Below, piece after piece: positions 51,911 to 60,794 of a stretch of DNA of 64,000 bases. The DNA comes from Chryseobacterium mulctrae (GTDB lineage: Bacteria; Bacteroidota; Bacteroidia; Flavobacteriales; Weeksellaceae): assembly GCF_006175945.1 (NCBI RefSeq), contig NZ_VAJL01000001.1, forward strand, positions 3,977,001-4,041,000, given 5' to 3'. The position numbers and the translations under genes were made by a program. How positions within the stretch are numbered: position 1 is the first letter of the stretch; each line of letters starts with the position of its first letter. The notes below the pieces were generated by a model. It made no database searches, had not been told where the DNA came from, and was given only the letters and a program-made list of their open reading frames with translations.

Positions 51911-53485
51911 ATGAAAGTTGCTGATTTATATATTCGCGTGTCAACTGACGAACAAGCAGATAAAGGGTATTCACAACGTGATCAGGAAGAGCGTTTACGC
52001 AAACATTGTTCTTCTCTGAACATAACGATTGATAAAATTATTTATGAAGATCATTCTGCCAAAACTTTTGAGAGGCCTGAATGGAAAAAATACCTTTTTA
52101 GTATTAGAAAAGGAAGAGGTTCTAGACAAAACAAATTCTTATTTTTCACAAAATGGGATCGATTTAGCCGTAATACCAGTGAGGCTTATCAGATGATATC
52201 CAACCTTAATAAATTGTGTATTACGCCTCAGGCTATTGAACAACCATTAGATTTACGTGTACCCGAAAATAAACTTTTGTTAGCAATATATTTATCAACG
52301 CCTGAGGTGGAAAATGACAGGAGGGCATTGAATGTGACGTATGGGATGAGAAGAGCGATTAAAGAGGGTAGAATGATGGGTATCGCTCCATATGGCTATA
52401 TTAACAGATGTACACAGGACGGCCGTAAGTATGTAGCGGTTAAAGAACCTGAAGCAACAAACATGATATGGGCCTTTAAGCAGGTGGCGAAAGGACATCT
52501 ACCTACAGCAGTTATTTTAAAAGAAATGAACAGGAGAGAAGGCAGAAAGCTGACAAAAAATTCATTTATGGATGGTTTGAGAAATATAGCGTACTGCGGA
52601 AAATTATTTCTAAAGGCATATAACGATGAGGAGGAAAAAATTGTTGAAGGAAAACATGAAGCACTGATCTCTGAAGAACTTTTCATGAAAGTTCAAAGGG
52701 TTCTTCATCGTAAGAGTAATAAGGATGCTTTCTTACCAGCAGGAAGGATAATAAATGAAGAACGTTATCCTTTGAGGGGATTACTATTATGCCCACAATG
52801 CAATAAAACTCTTACTGCCAGTAGTGCTAAGGGAAGAAGCAAGCATTACTATTATTACCATTGTACAACCTCATGTGGTTTCAGGCATAATTCTGAAATA
52901 GTTAATGATCTTTTTGTCGAAGAATTATCAAAATTTAGATTCAGCATCGGTGCTGAGAAAATATTGAAAACAATTTTAGAACAGAACTTTTCAATAGTTT
53001 CAAATGGTCTAAATGATGAGAGAAAGGTTTTGCAAAATAAACTTAATGCTATTGAAGGAAGAATTGACAAAGCAAGAGATATGTATCTTGAAGATAAATT
53101 GGATGAAGAAGATTTTAAGAGAATTAAAATGAAGTATAAAGTGGAAATTGAAGATATCAACTTTAAATTAAATTCATTAAAAAATTCTGGTCATACTGAT
53201 GATATTGAGAAGAAGATGACTCAAGCATTAAATGCCATTGTCAACATCTCTGAAAGATATAATAACGCAAGTACAATTGACAAGCGCGCAATTGTTGGTT
53301 TGATATATCCTGAAAAGTTAACTTTCGACGGTGAGTATTTTCAAACCACAAAAATCAACAGTCTTGCTGGTAATATCGCCTTGATTAACAGAGAGTTAGG
53401 AAATAAAAAAAACCGACAAAGAAGTGAAAAAACTTCAAATGTCGGTCTTGTGAACTCGACAGGATTCAAACCTGTAACCTTCTGA
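51911..53485 (+). CDS. Large serine recombinase (ICE integrase)
   Basis: This 524-aa protein starts MKVADLYIRVSTDEQADKGY, with Ser11 as the nucleophile, and has FFTKWDRFSRNTSEAYQMIS with the catalytic Arg region. A Recombinase domain lies at about 160-270 (IAPYGYINRC and following). A zinc ribbon at about 294-330 has LCPQCNKTL and CTTSCGF, and a coiled coil sits at about 365-410. It would integrate and excise the element. The last 25 or so codons run antisense through the tRNA-Arg terminator and into the tRNA gene, so the C-terminus is set by the insertion site. Confidence 0.92.
   Translation: MKVADLYIRVSTDEQADKGYSQRDQEERLRKHCSSLNITIDKIIYEDHSAKTFERPEWKKYLFSIRKGRGSRQNKFLFFTKWDRFSRNTSEAYQMISNLNKLCITPQAIEQPLDLRVPENKLLLAIYLSTPEVENDRRALNVTYGMRRAIKEGRMMGIAPYGYINRCTQDGRKYVAVKEPEATNMIWAFKQVAKGHLPTAVILKEMNRREGRKLTKNSFMDGLRNIAYCGKLFLKAYNDEEEKIVEGKHEALISEELFMKVQRVLHRKSNKDAFLPAGRIINEERYPLRGLLLCPQCNKTLTASSAKGRSKHYYYYHCTTSCGFRHNSEIVNDLFVEELSKFRFSIGAEKILKTILEQNFSIVSNGLNDERKVLQNKLNAIEGRIDKARDMYLEDKLDEEDFKRIKMKYKVEIEDINFKLNSLKNSGHTDDIEKKMTQALNAIVNISERYNNASTIDKRAIVGLIYPEKLTFDGEYFQTTKINSLAGNIALINRELGNKKNRQRSEKTSNVGLVNSTGFKPVTF
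53403..53446 (-). terminator. Intrinsic terminator of tRNA-Arg, inside the recombinase frame
   Basis: On the minus strand ACCGACA (from 53446) pairs with TGTCGGT (ending 53412), with an inner GAAG/CTTC pairing, followed by T8 and more. It begins 5 bp after the tRNA 3' end. It lies antisense to the last codons of the recombinase. Confidence 0.75.
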
Positions 53486-53524
53486 GCCGTAATCAGATGC
53501 GCTATTCAGTTGCGCCACGAGTCC
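53451..53524 (-). tRNA. tRNA-Arg (anticodon ACG)
   Basis: Read on the minus strand from 53524, GGACTCG pairs with CGAGTTC at 53458-53452, giving a full acceptor stem with one G-U. The anticodon arm reads CTGATTACGGCTCAG, anticodon ACG. The T arm contains GGTTTGAATCC. The length is 74 nt, with no encoded CCA. The 3' end faces the conjugative element, whose recombinase frame overlaps it by 35 nt, so it is the likely integration target. Confidence 0.95.
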
Positions 53525-53550
53525 TAATTTCCTTATCGTTTAAAGGTTTG

Positions 53551-53558
53551 CAAATATA
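53551..53558 (-). promoter_or_regulatory. -7 promoter element of tRNA-Arg
   Basis: TATATTTG on the minus strand fits TAnnTTTG and lies 26 bp upstream of the mature tRNA 5' end. This leaves room for a short leader. Confidence 0.55.
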
Positions 53559-53582
53559 ATACTTTTTTAGTTTCTTTGAAAG

Positions 53583-54629
53583 ATGAAAGCAAATTTTTTA
53601 CTGATAATCGCGTTTTTATTTCTAACCAACTGTAAAAGAGAACAAAAAATATCGTCTTCAGATTGGGAAGTAATCTCCGAAAGACTGCAATTTAAAGATG
53701 ATGGCGGGAAATTAGACTTAAAATCGGGAAATTTTACTTATAATTTTGAAAAAAATAAAGTTCCTTTTCGTAAAATTATACTTTTGAATGCAAGTTTGAT
53801 GGGTTTTGTTTCTGAACTGGAAGCCGAAAATTTGGTAATCGGAATTGCAAGTCCGGAATATATTTATTCAGAAAAAATTGATCAATTATTAAAATCAGGA
53901 AAAATTCAAAACGTCGGGAACGAACAGAAATATGATGTAGAAAAAATAATTTCGATGAAACCGGATGCTATTTTTACCAATTATATTGCAAGTTTTGATA
54001 ATACCTACCAACTTTTGAAAAACAATAATATTCAGGTGATTTTTTTAGATGAATATATGGAGCAAAGCCCGATGGTAAAGACTTCTTATATTAAATTATT
54101 CGGAAAGCTTTTAGGAAAAGAAAAAGAGGCTGAAGAGAAATTTAATCAAATTCAGAACGGTTATAATGATTTAAAAGCATTAGCTTCAAAAGCAACTTTA
54201 AAACCCAATGTTTTGGCGAATGAAATGTATGGCGATATTTGGTATATGCCTGGTGGAAAAACCTTTACAGCTAATTATGTCGCTGATGCAAATGCTAATT
54301 ATATTTTAAAAGATAATACAGAAGAAAAAGCTGTAACGATGAGCTTTGAAGAAGTTTTTGCTAAGTCTAAAAATATTCAGTTTTGGGTAAATGCGGGAAA
54401 TCATTTATCTAAAAAAGATATGCTCAATATCAATCCTTTTTATGGGAAACTGGAAGTATTTAATAAAGGGAAAATCTATGGAATTTCAGGAAAAGAAAAA
54501 CAGAAAGCCAATGATTTTTTTGAAAGTGGAGTGGTGCACTCAGATTTGGTTCTAAAAGATTATATCAAAATATTCCATCCTGAACTTTTACCGGATTATC
54601 ACCTGACTTACATGAACGAATTGCAGTAA
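53583..54629 (+). CDS. ABC-transporter substrate-binding lipoprotein (BtuF/FecB-like)
   Basis: This 348-aa protein has a lipobox at LTNC (Cys 17). It carries the class III binding-protein fold, with KIILLNASLMGFVSELEAEN, GIASPEYIY, a central helix, and the second lobe with VLANEMYGDIWYMPGGKTF. Family members bind vitamin B12 or iron-siderophore in the periplasm and deliver it to a BtuC/FepD-type permease. No permease or ATPase gene is adjacent, so the ligand cannot be inferred. It starts right after the tRNA promoter, on the opposite strand. Confidence 0.85.
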   Translation: MKANFLLIIAFLFLTNCKREQKISSSDWEVISERLQFKDDGGKLDLKSGNFTYNFEKNKVPFRKIILLNASLMGFVSELEAENLVIGIASPEYIYSEKIDQLLKSGKIQNVGNEQKYDVEKIISMKPDAIFTNYIASFDNTYQLLKNNNIQVIFLDEYMEQSPMVKTSYIKLFGKLLGKEKEAEEKFNQIQNGYNDLKALASKATLKPNVLANEMYGDIWYMPGGKTFTANYVADANANYILKDNTEEKAVTMSFEEVFAKSKNIQFWVNAGNHLSKKDMLNINPFYGKLEVFNKGKIYGISGKEKQKANDFFESGVVHSDLVLKDYIKIFHPELLPDYHLTYMNELQ

Positions 54630-54754
54630 GTTCTTATAAATATTTACATTTTCAGCTTTTAAAACACTGAAATTCAAACTATCAACAAACAACTAAAAAC
54701 TATCAACTACTTAACTCGCAGTATTTTTATATTTTTGCGTCAAGTTTTTAGCTT

Positions 54755-55399
54755 ATGTGGAAAAAAATAAAACAATTTATTTTTATTGTTCTGATTCTGA
54801 ATGTAGTTTTCATTGTTTGGGGAAGATTTTTCAATCCACCCATTACGATTACACAGATCGGTGGTCTTTTTGAATACGGAAAATTGCACCGTGACTATAT
54901 TTCTTACGATGAAATGGGAGCTAATGTAAAAAAAGCGGTCATTGCTTCAGAAGATCAGAAGTTTTTTAATCACAATGGTTTCGATTATACAGCAATCGAA
55001 AAAGCCATGAAAAATAATGAAAAAGGCAAAAAACTGAGAGGCGGAAGTACAATCTCTCAGCAAACCGCTAAAAATATTTTCCTTTGGCAAGGCAGAAGTT
55101 GGGTAAGAAAAGGGCTTGAAGCTGTTTATACTTTCATTATTGAAAAAGTTTGGTCTAAAGATATTATCCTTGAAAGATACCTGAATTCTATTGAAATGGG
55201 ACAGGGCGTTTTCGGTGTGGAAGCTGCTGCGCAGTACTATTTTGGGAAACCTTCCAAAGATCTTAATACTTCGGAAGCAGCATGGATTGCCGCTGTTTTA
55301 CCCAACCCTAAAAAATACGATCCTAAAAATCCATCCGCTTATTTAAGGAAGAAACACAACTGGATTATGAGACAAATGAGGAATGTAAGTTTGAAATAG
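54755..55399 (+). CDS. mtgA: Monofunctional peptidoglycan transglycosylase
   Basis: This 214-aa protein has one N-terminal membrane helix (FIFIVLILNVVFIVWGRFF). The GT51 glycosyltransferase motifs are all present: ASEDQKFFNHNGFD with the catalytic Glu, RGGSTISQQTAKNIFLW, RKGLEAVYT and LERYLNSIEMGQGVFGVEAA. There is no transpeptidase domain, and the length matches MtgA. It polymerises lipid II at the inner membrane. A TATTTTTG -7-like element at 54730-54737 lies 17 bp before the start. A 13-bp gap leads to the next gene. Confidence 0.95.
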   Translation: MWKKIKQFIFIVLILNVVFIVWGRFFNPPITITQIGGLFEYGKLHRDYISYDEMGANVKKAVIASEDQKFFNHNGFDYTAIEKAMKNNEKGKKLRGGSTISQQTAKNIFLWQGRSWVRKGLEAVYTFIIEKVWSKDIILERYLNSIEMGQGVFGVEAAAQYYFGKPSKDLNTSEAAWIAAVLPNPKKYDPKNPSAYLRKKHNWIMRQMRNVSLK

Positions 55400-55412
55400 T
55401 ATCTTTGCACTA

Positions 55413-57446
55413 ATGAAACTGTTGAGTTCAAGTACAAAAAATTTCGAATCTGTCCTTAAAAAGTATTTTTCTTTTAAGAATGAGACTGTTTCGTTGGAGC
55501 CTTTAGCTGAGTTTTTAGAGGCAATAAAAAAGACGGATTTTAAGAACGTTCTTAATTTTTTAAAATCAAACCCAAACTCTGCAGTTCATTTCAAACATTA
55601 TATTTACAACGTTTTTGAAGAAAGACCTTTCAATCTTTCTTTAACGGAAGCCAATATTCTTTCAGAAAATGCCTTCTTCCCCGAACTCAAAAAAAGAATC
55701 TTAAATAAGGTTTTACCACCCGTAGAAAACGAAAAAACAGTTTGGTATCTTATTGATAATGTTAGTTTCAGACCAAAAGACGATCTTGAATATTTACATA
55801 ATATTCCTGAAGATGAGGTGAATGAGTTTCTGAATATTTTAGGGATTTCAGATTTCATTGAGAAACCAAATGTAAAAAGAGAACTGATATTTTCAATGAA
55901 TATCCTTTCGTGGCGCGTTACCGGGATGGCTCTTGAAGTTGATGTGGTAAGAATGGCTCCTGAATACAGGAATTTCGATAATCCATTTTTGGCATTGCAG
56001 AATGAACTTGAAGCTTTGGCGGAAGAATTTAAAATCAATCCTGAAATTCAGCTTCATTCAAAAGACAGCCGTTATAAGCAGATTAAAATTTATGCGGAAC
56101 AATGTCAGGATTTCGTTAATATAGCCTTTAAAAACTCTTCTAAATACGGTATTTCAGGGAAAATTAATCAATCTCTGCTTAAGATTCGTCAACAGACCCA
56201 GAGAATTTCTGAGATTGTCAATTTATTAATTATCGATCAGTCTGAAGATGTTGTTATTAAGTCTAAACAGTTGATTTTTAATATTCTAAGCTATAAATCT
56301 CACAAGAATAATATTTCAGATCTTATCAACGACAGTACGCGTTTGATTTCACACTTGATTACCAATCATACTGCAGAAACCGGAAGTCATTACATCACGT
56401 CAAGCCGCAAACAGTACATGAAAATGTTCTACAAAGCAAGCGGTGGAGGGATTATCGTTGGTGCATTATGCGTTTTAAAAATGCTGTACGGTTTTATGCC
56501 CGGAAGCGATTTTTTCCATGCGTTTTTGTATTCATTAAACTATGCAATGGGATTTGTGATGATTTATCTGATGGGCTTTACTTTGGCAACAAAACAACCT
56601 GCAATGACCGCTGCAACGATGACCAAAGTTTTGTCTGAACAGGAAAGTACCAAAAATAATTATACCGAATTTGCTGATTTGGTTTCAAAATTATTCCGAA
56701 GTCAGTTTATTGCTTTTGTAGGAAATGTACTTCTTTCTTTCCCGATTGCATTGCTGATTATTTATGGTTTGGATGTTTTCTTTTCGCAAAATTTGGCGGT
56801 GGAAAAGTCAGATAAATTGTTGAAAGATCTTGATCCTTTTGAATCTAAAGCTATTTTACACGCTTGTATTGCAGGTTTTTATCTTTTTATTTCAGGAATT
56901 ATTTCAGGTAATATTGGGAATAACTCGGTGTTTTATCAGATTCCGGATCGAATTGCCAAAAACCTTCCAATTAGAAGGATGTTTGGAGTTCGTTTTGCGA
57001 AAAGTCTTTCGAAATATTATGCTAAAAACTGGGCAGGAATTATTTCTAATTTCTGGTTTGGAGTTTTTCTTGGGGCAACAGCACCGGTCGGCTTATTTTT
57101 CGGTCTCGATTTAGATATTCGTCACATCACTTTTGCTGCCGGAAACTTCGCAATTGGTTTGTACGGAAAAGATTTCATTGTAGGTTCATCAGTTTTTTGG
57201 ACATCATTTATCACCGTTTTTATCATTGGATTCTTCAATTTCCTGGTAAGCTTCAGTTTGTCGATGTTCTTGGCATTCCGTTCAAGAAAAATGAATTTTG
57301 GTGAAGTAAGAGAGATTTATAGAGCAATTTACAGATACTTCTTAAGAAATCCTTTGAAATTTTTTATTCCGCTTCGTTCAAGCTTTGATATGAAATCTGA
57401 TCAGTTAGTGCAAAGTTCAATGCCTACAAAATCTGAAGATCGATAA
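55413..57446 (+). CDS. Membrane protein of the 'site-specific recombinase' family (PF10136-like)
   Basis: This 677-aa protein has a helical soluble N-terminal half, and from about residue 345 a polytopic membrane half with at least six helices (for example GGGIIVGALCVLKMLYGFMP, MGFVMIYLMGFTLATKQPAM and FIAFVGNVLLSFPIALLIIY). It matches the family that is annotated as site-specific recombinase (Gcr), although no recombinase fold is visible and the topology argues for an envelope role. It follows mtgA closely and overlaps convergently with the DUF721 gene by 23 bp. Confidence 0.82.
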   Translation: MKLLSSSTKNFESVLKKYFSFKNETVSLEPLAEFLEAIKKTDFKNVLNFLKSNPNSAVHFKHYIYNVFEERPFNLSLTEANILSENAFFPELKKRILNKVLPPVENEKTVWYLIDNVSFRPKDDLEYLHNIPEDEVNEFLNILGISDFIEKPNVKRELIFSMNILSWRVTGMALEVDVVRMAPEYRNFDNPFLALQNELEALAEEFKINPEIQLHSKDSRYKQIKIYAEQCQDFVNIAFKNSSKYGISGKINQSLLKIRQQTQRISEIVNLLIIDQSEDVVIKSKQLIFNILSYKSHKNNISDLINDSTRLISHLITNHTAETGSHYITSSRKQYMKMFYKASGGGIIVGALCVLKMLYGFMPGSDFFHAFLYSLNYAMGFVMIYLMGFTLATKQPAMTAATMTKVLSEQESTKNNYTEFADLVSKLFRSQFIAFVGNVLLSFPIALLIIYGLDVFFSQNLAVEKSDKLLKDLDPFESKAILHACIAGFYLFISGIISGNIGNNSVFYQIPDRIAKNLPIRRMFGVRFAKSLSKYYAKNWAGIISNFWFGVFLGATAPVGLFFGLDLDIRHITFAAGNFAIGLYGKDFIVGSSVFWTSFITVFIIGFFNFLVSFSLSMFLAFRSRKMNFGEVREIYRAIYRYFLRNPLKFFIPLRSSFDMKSDQLVQSSMPTKSEDR

Positions 57447-57720
57447 ATTTTTCTTCCCCAAATTTATCCTGAAACTTTTTCAGATAAAAGTTTTTCCTCA
57501 TTTTAAAATCATTTTTCAATAAAGGTGAATTGATTCTAATCTGAATAATTTTATCGTCTAAATTAACGCTTACAATTTCCTGAAAAAGACTTTCATCAAG
57601 ATAATCTTCCAGAAAATCTTTAATATCAAAAGCAATCAGCTTATCTTCAAAACCATGAATTCTCGCAAAAGATTTTACAAGCTCAGAAGATTGAAATTCT
57701 CGTTTTTTATTTTTTTTCAT
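57424..57720 (-). CDS. DUF721 (DciA-like) protein
   Basis: This 98-aa protein has FQSSELVKSFARIHGFEDKL at the start and IIQIRINSPLLKNDFKMRKN later, the pattern of the DUF721 family. That family includes DciA, the ancestral loader of replicative helicase DnaB, and its genes are often near recF. Here it ends the leftward recF operon, and its ATG overlaps the previous TGA (TGATG). Its 3' end overlaps the rightward membrane gene by 23 bp. Confidence 0.8.
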   Translation of the reverse strand: MKKNKKREFQSSELVKSFARIHGFEDKLIAFDIKDFLEDYLDESLFQEIVSVNLDDKIIQIRINSPLLKNDFKMRKNFYLKKFQDKFGEEKFIDLQIL

Positions 57721-58310
57721 CAGTATTTTCGATTATGTTGAGTTTCTAAGCCGTTTTCTTTAAATAATTGCTCTAATCTAGAATAAAAATTATTACACAT
57801 GTCATTAATTTCTAATGATTGGTTTGAGTTGAAATCAATTCTGTGACATTCAAAACAAATCTCTAATATTTCAAAAACTTTATTGTTTTCGTCATAAAAC
57901 AAAATAGCGTTTCTAGGAAAAAAACATTTACTAATTTCACGTATATCATTTTTAAATTTACCACAAGTGTTGTAGAGCAATTCTGATAATTCGAAAGTTT
58001 CCTTGAAATTCAAAGTTTTACACTGATTAATCCCCTCCATATTTTCATTACCTAAAATGTTTCTTAATTTGATTGGAAATGTTTGATTGGCAATTATATT
58101 TTTTATTATTGTAGAATCGCCATCTTTTCCAACTGGTGGTAATGGAGTTGGGAATTCACTTACAAAATCAATATTGTAAGATATGATTTTTACTTTGCTT
58201 GTTTTACTGAATGGGTAAATGTTCAGTAGTTCGTTTGTGGAAAATTTCTTTTGACCAAACGAGAATGAAAGAAATAATAAAAATATTATTAATGAAAAAT
58301 ATTTCTTCAT
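57720..58310 (-). CDS. Secreted hypothetical protein (196 aa)
   Basis: Residues 1-19 form a signal peptide (YFSLIIFLLFLSFSFGQ). The mature protein has six cysteines (NQCKTL, NTCGKF, SKCFFP, EICFECH, DMCNNF). No family recognised. It sits between recF and the DUF721 gene with overlaps at both ends (ATGA and TGATG), so it is co-translated with replication-repair genes although it is exported, which is an odd pairing. Confidence 0.7.
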   Translation of the reverse strand: MKKYFSLIIFLLFLSFSFGQKKFSTNELLNIYPFSKTSKVKIISYNIDFVSEFPTPLPPVGKDGDSTIIKNIIANQTFPIKLRNILGNENMEGINQCKTLNFKETFELSELLYNTCGKFKNDIREISKCFFPRNAILFYDENNKVFEILEICFECHRIDFNSNQSLEINDMCNNFYSRLEQLFKENGLETQHNRKY

Positions 58311-59410
58311 ATCTCAAAAATTATGCTCTCTTCATTAATCTTTTTCACAACATTTTCGGTACGTTCTCTGTGCGTATCTGTAATGAAAATCTGCCCGAAA
58401 TTTTCTTGATTTACCAATTTTATCAACTGAGCAACTCTTGTATCATCAAGCTTATCAAAAATATCATCAAGTAAAAGTATTGGTGTTTTATTCGTTAGTT
58501 CTTTTATCAGACTCATTTGAGCTAGTTTTAATGAAATTAAAAACGATTTCTGCTGTCCTTGTGAACCTATTTTTTTAATTAAAACAGAATCCATTTCAAA
58601 AAGTAAATCATCTTTGTGAATTCCTTTTGAAGTGTAAGTAAGCATTCTGTCTCTTTCTAAACTTTCAATTAAAAGTTCACGAAATTTTCTGTCAGGCTGA
58701 GTGGCGTCGAAGCCTTCCAATAAATGAGATTCATAAATAACAGAAACACTTTCTCTCCCGCCAGAAATAATTTGATAGAAATTCTGAACAATAGGATTCA
58801 GTTTTGCGACAAATTCTCTTCTTTTTTCAAAGATTTTAGTGCCGGATTTTGTGATCGGATCATCATAAATCTCCAATGAATCTTTATCCCAAACTCTGTT
58901 TTTTGCAAAATATTTTAATAAAGCATTTCGTTGCTGAATCGTTTTCTGATACTGAATCAGATCATAAAGATATCCAGAATCGGTCTGAGAAATCATAGAA
59001 TCTAAAAATTTCCTGCGACTTTCCCCAGAATCTGAAATAAGGTTTGAATCGTACGGAGAAATCATCACACTTGGCAAATAACCAATATGATCGGCTATTC
59101 TATCGTAGCTTTTATCATTCTTTTTAATAACTTTTTTTGCTTCTCTCGGTTGAGATATTTTTAAAGTATCCTCACTCTCTTCATTCTGAATTTCAGCATC
59201 TAGGGTGAAAAAATCTTCATCTTTTTTGATGTTGTTGATATCGGTATTTCCCAAGAAACTTTTTCCTACAGAAAGATAATGCAGTGCATCGAGAATATTG
59301 GTTTTCCCAACGCCGTTATTTCCTACAAAGCAGTTGATTTGCGGGGAAAATTCAAACTTTTTTTCAGAATGATTTTTAAAATTGTAAAGGGTAAGTTTGT
59401 TGATGATCAT
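58307..59410 (-). CDS. recF: DNA replication/repair protein RecF
   Basis: This 367-aa protein begins MIINKLTLYNFKNHSEKKFE. It has Walker A (VGNNGVGKTNILDALHYLS, about 29-47), a signature-like motif QGQQKSFLISLKLAQM (about 280-295), and Walker B with PILLLDDIFDKLDD (about 308-321) followed by QIFITDTHRERT. It is an SMC-like ATPase that loads RecA at gaps through RecOR. Its ATG overlaps the toxin gene stop (ATGA), and its own stop overlaps the secreted gene start (ATGA). Confidence 0.97.
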   Translation of the reverse strand: MIINKLTLYNFKNHSEKKFEFSPQINCFVGNNGVGKTNILDALHYLSVGKSFLGNTDINNIKKDEDFFTLDAEIQNEESEDTLKISQPREAKKVIKKNDKSYDRIADHIGYLPSVMISPYDSNLISDSGESRRKFLDSMISQTDSGYLYDLIQYQKTIQQRNALLKYFAKNRVWDKDSLEIYDDPITKSGTKIFEKRREFVAKLNPIVQNFYQIISGGRESVSVIYESHLLEGFDATQPDRKFRELLIESLERDRMLTYTSKGIHKDDLLFEMDSVLIKKIGSQGQQKSFLISLKLAQMSLIKELTNKTPILLLDDIFDKLDDTRVAQLIKLVNQENFGQIFITDTHRERTENVVKKINEESIIFEI

Positions 59411-59715
59411 AATCCTAAAATGCTTTCAAGTTTTTCAGGATTTTGATGGTTTTCCCAAAATGCGACGATGAAAACGGTATCTTTTTCTATATTATATACT
59501 AAACTGTAATTTTTGAAGACTAATGTTCGAATATTCTCGCTGAATAATTTTTTACCTGTAAAAGGGTAGATTTTTAATTGATTAGTCTTGTCTTTAATGA
59601 TATTTCTTAATTTTTTTGAATAGTTTATGCTTTTATTTCTGTTATTCCAATATTCAAAAATGTCATCTCTTTGTTGTTTTGCAAAATGTGACCATTCAAT
59701 TTTTATTTTAGCCAT
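59407..59715 (-). CDS. ParE/RelE-family toxin
   Basis: This basic 102-aa protein shows the ParE-like pattern, with WSHFAKQQRDDIFEYWNNRN, a helical middle and FKNYSLVYNIEKDTVFIVAF with FWENHQNPEKL. ParE toxins inhibit gyrase; RelE relatives cut mRNA. The two cannot be distinguished here. It overlaps the upstream gene by 13 bp (antitoxin position) and recF downstream by 4 bp. The toxin is thus embedded in the recF operon. Confidence 0.82.
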   Translation of the reverse strand: MAKIKIEWSHFAKQQRDDIFEYWNNRNKSINYSKKLRNIIKDKTNQLKIYPFTGKKLFSENIRTLVFKNYSLVYNIEKDTVFIVAFWENHQNPEKLESILGL

Positions 59716-60017
59716 TCTTCGTCCATTTTGTCCATTTCTTCTTCTGTGTAAACTCTGCCATTTTTTACATCATCCATTCCACGCTCAATCATTTTCATTA
59801 CATGATCAGGTAAAATGATTTCTTCTTCTTTGAAATACTCCTCAACTTCTTCATCTGTCATCGGCTTTTCAGTGTTGTAAAAAGAGTGAGGTTCAGCAAC
59901 TGATATATTAGAATTCTTGTTATTCCAAAACCTCCACAGACAGAAAATCTTTTCTCGGTCAGAACTTTTGCTGATAGCTCTGATTAATTTGTTCTGAATA
60001 CTTTCAAAAGATTCCAT
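59703..60017 (-). CDS. Putative antitoxin of the ParE-like pair
   Basis: This acidic 104-aa protein has an N-terminal region starting MESFESIQNKLIRAISKSSD and an acidic C-terminal stretch (MTDEEVEEYFKEEEIILPDH, then MDDVKNGRVYTEEEMDKMDE). The acidic end and its position directly upstream of, and overlapping, the ParE-like gene support an antitoxin that wraps the toxin. The N-terminal fold is not clearly a ribbon-helix-helix. The gap to the UbiA-like gene upstream is 12 bp. Confidence 0.7.
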   Translation of the reverse strand: MESFESIQNKLIRAISKSSDREKIFCLWRFWNNKNSNISVAEPHSFYNTEKPMTDEEVEEYFKEEEIILPDHVMKMIERGMDDVKNGRVYTEEEMDKMDEEWLK

Positions 60018-60029
60018 TACTGCAAATTT

Positions 60030-60794
60030 TTAGTAAAGGTAAAACTTTTCCAACAGAATTAAAAACAAAAAAGGCAAACCGGAACAGCTTTCAACCCAAA
60101 AAGAAAAATACGAATCTTTATTAGAATTCTTCGAAAAAAAAACAAGAATATAAGTAAATACCGAGGCTAAAAAAAAGCTTACAGCAAACTGAGTTTTCAA
60201 ATAAAAAATAGCTAAAATGCAAGCAATGAAAATAAAAATATAAGCAAGATATTTTGTGTTTTGAATACCAATTAATTTTGGAAATGTCTGAACCGTATCA
60301 CTTTTCATATCGCGAATATCGAATGGCAAAACGAGTGCAGTCACAAAAAAGAAACTGATAAAAAATATAGGAAAATTAAACGCAGGTAAAGTAAGCCAAC
60401 AATTGACCAATGCCCAAACTAAACCTACATAAAATACTTTGAGTAAAGGAATTTTCCGGATGTAAGTTTCAAGAAAAAAACTGTTGTATAATAATCCTAA
60501 AACCACAATCACAAACCATTTTACTAAACGTATTTCATTATGATTAAAAATAATTAAAGCCGCCGAAATAATTCCTGTGACGAAATTTAATAATAATATT
60601 TTATAAAAATATTTTGTTTTTTGGTATTTGGTGTACAGATATCCGCTGAAATAGGTGATGAATATCAAAAGAACTGAAGGGAAACGGAATGTGTTTTGCT
60701 CCATCATGAAAAATACTGCGAAAACTGTTCCCATTAAAGAGACATAAAGTTGGCTGTCGATGACAGATTTTTTCAGTACTTTTAAACAATTCAT
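60030..60794 (-). CDS. UbiA-like prenyltransferase family membrane protein
   Basis: This 254-aa protein has about eight hydrophobic helices (for example LLIFITYFSGYLYTKYQKTK and LVWALVNCWLTLPAFNFPIF) and the motif LPFDIRDMKSDTVQTFPKLI, which resembles the second Asp-rich motif (D-x-R-D) of the UbiA superfamily. The first Asp-rich motif is reduced, with only a YTKYQKTKYF region. Substrate unknown; it could be a degenerate or specialised member. It opens the leftward operon and is only 18 bp from the divergent macroglobulin gene. Confidence 0.7.
   Translation of the reverse strand: MNCLKVLKKSVIDSQLYVSLMGTVFAVFFMMEQNTFRFPSVLLIFITYFSGYLYTKYQKTKYFYKILLLNFVTGIISAALIIFNHNEIRLVKWFVIVVLGLLYNSFFLETYIRKIPLLKVFYVGLVWALVNCWLTLPAFNFPIFFISFFFVTALVLPFDIRDMKSDTVQTFPKLIGIQNTKYLAYIFIFIACILAIFYLKTQFAVSFFLASVFTYILVFFSKNSNKDSYFSFWVESCSGLPFLFLILLEKFYLY

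Larger units (their letters stand above)
24029..53450 (+). mobile_element. Integrative conjugative element, Bacteroidetes tra type, serine-recombinase class
   Basis: The region contains a relaxase with a MobC-like partner, ParA, a full Bacteroidetes-type type IV transfer operon (TraE, F, G, J, K, M, N), a VirD4-type coupling protein and a 524-aa serine recombinase. The recombinase frame ends inside tRNA-Arg. Nearly all genes run rightward. The right border lies close to 53400 by the tRNA overlap. The left border is not defined: I found no repeat of the tRNA end in the window, so the left coordinate is the candidate oriT rather than an attachment site. Confidence 0.8.

Noticed and set aside
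55604..56038. Leftward 144-codon frame
   Set aside because: It is an antisense shadow of the 677-aa membrane protein gene, whose own frame has clear domains.
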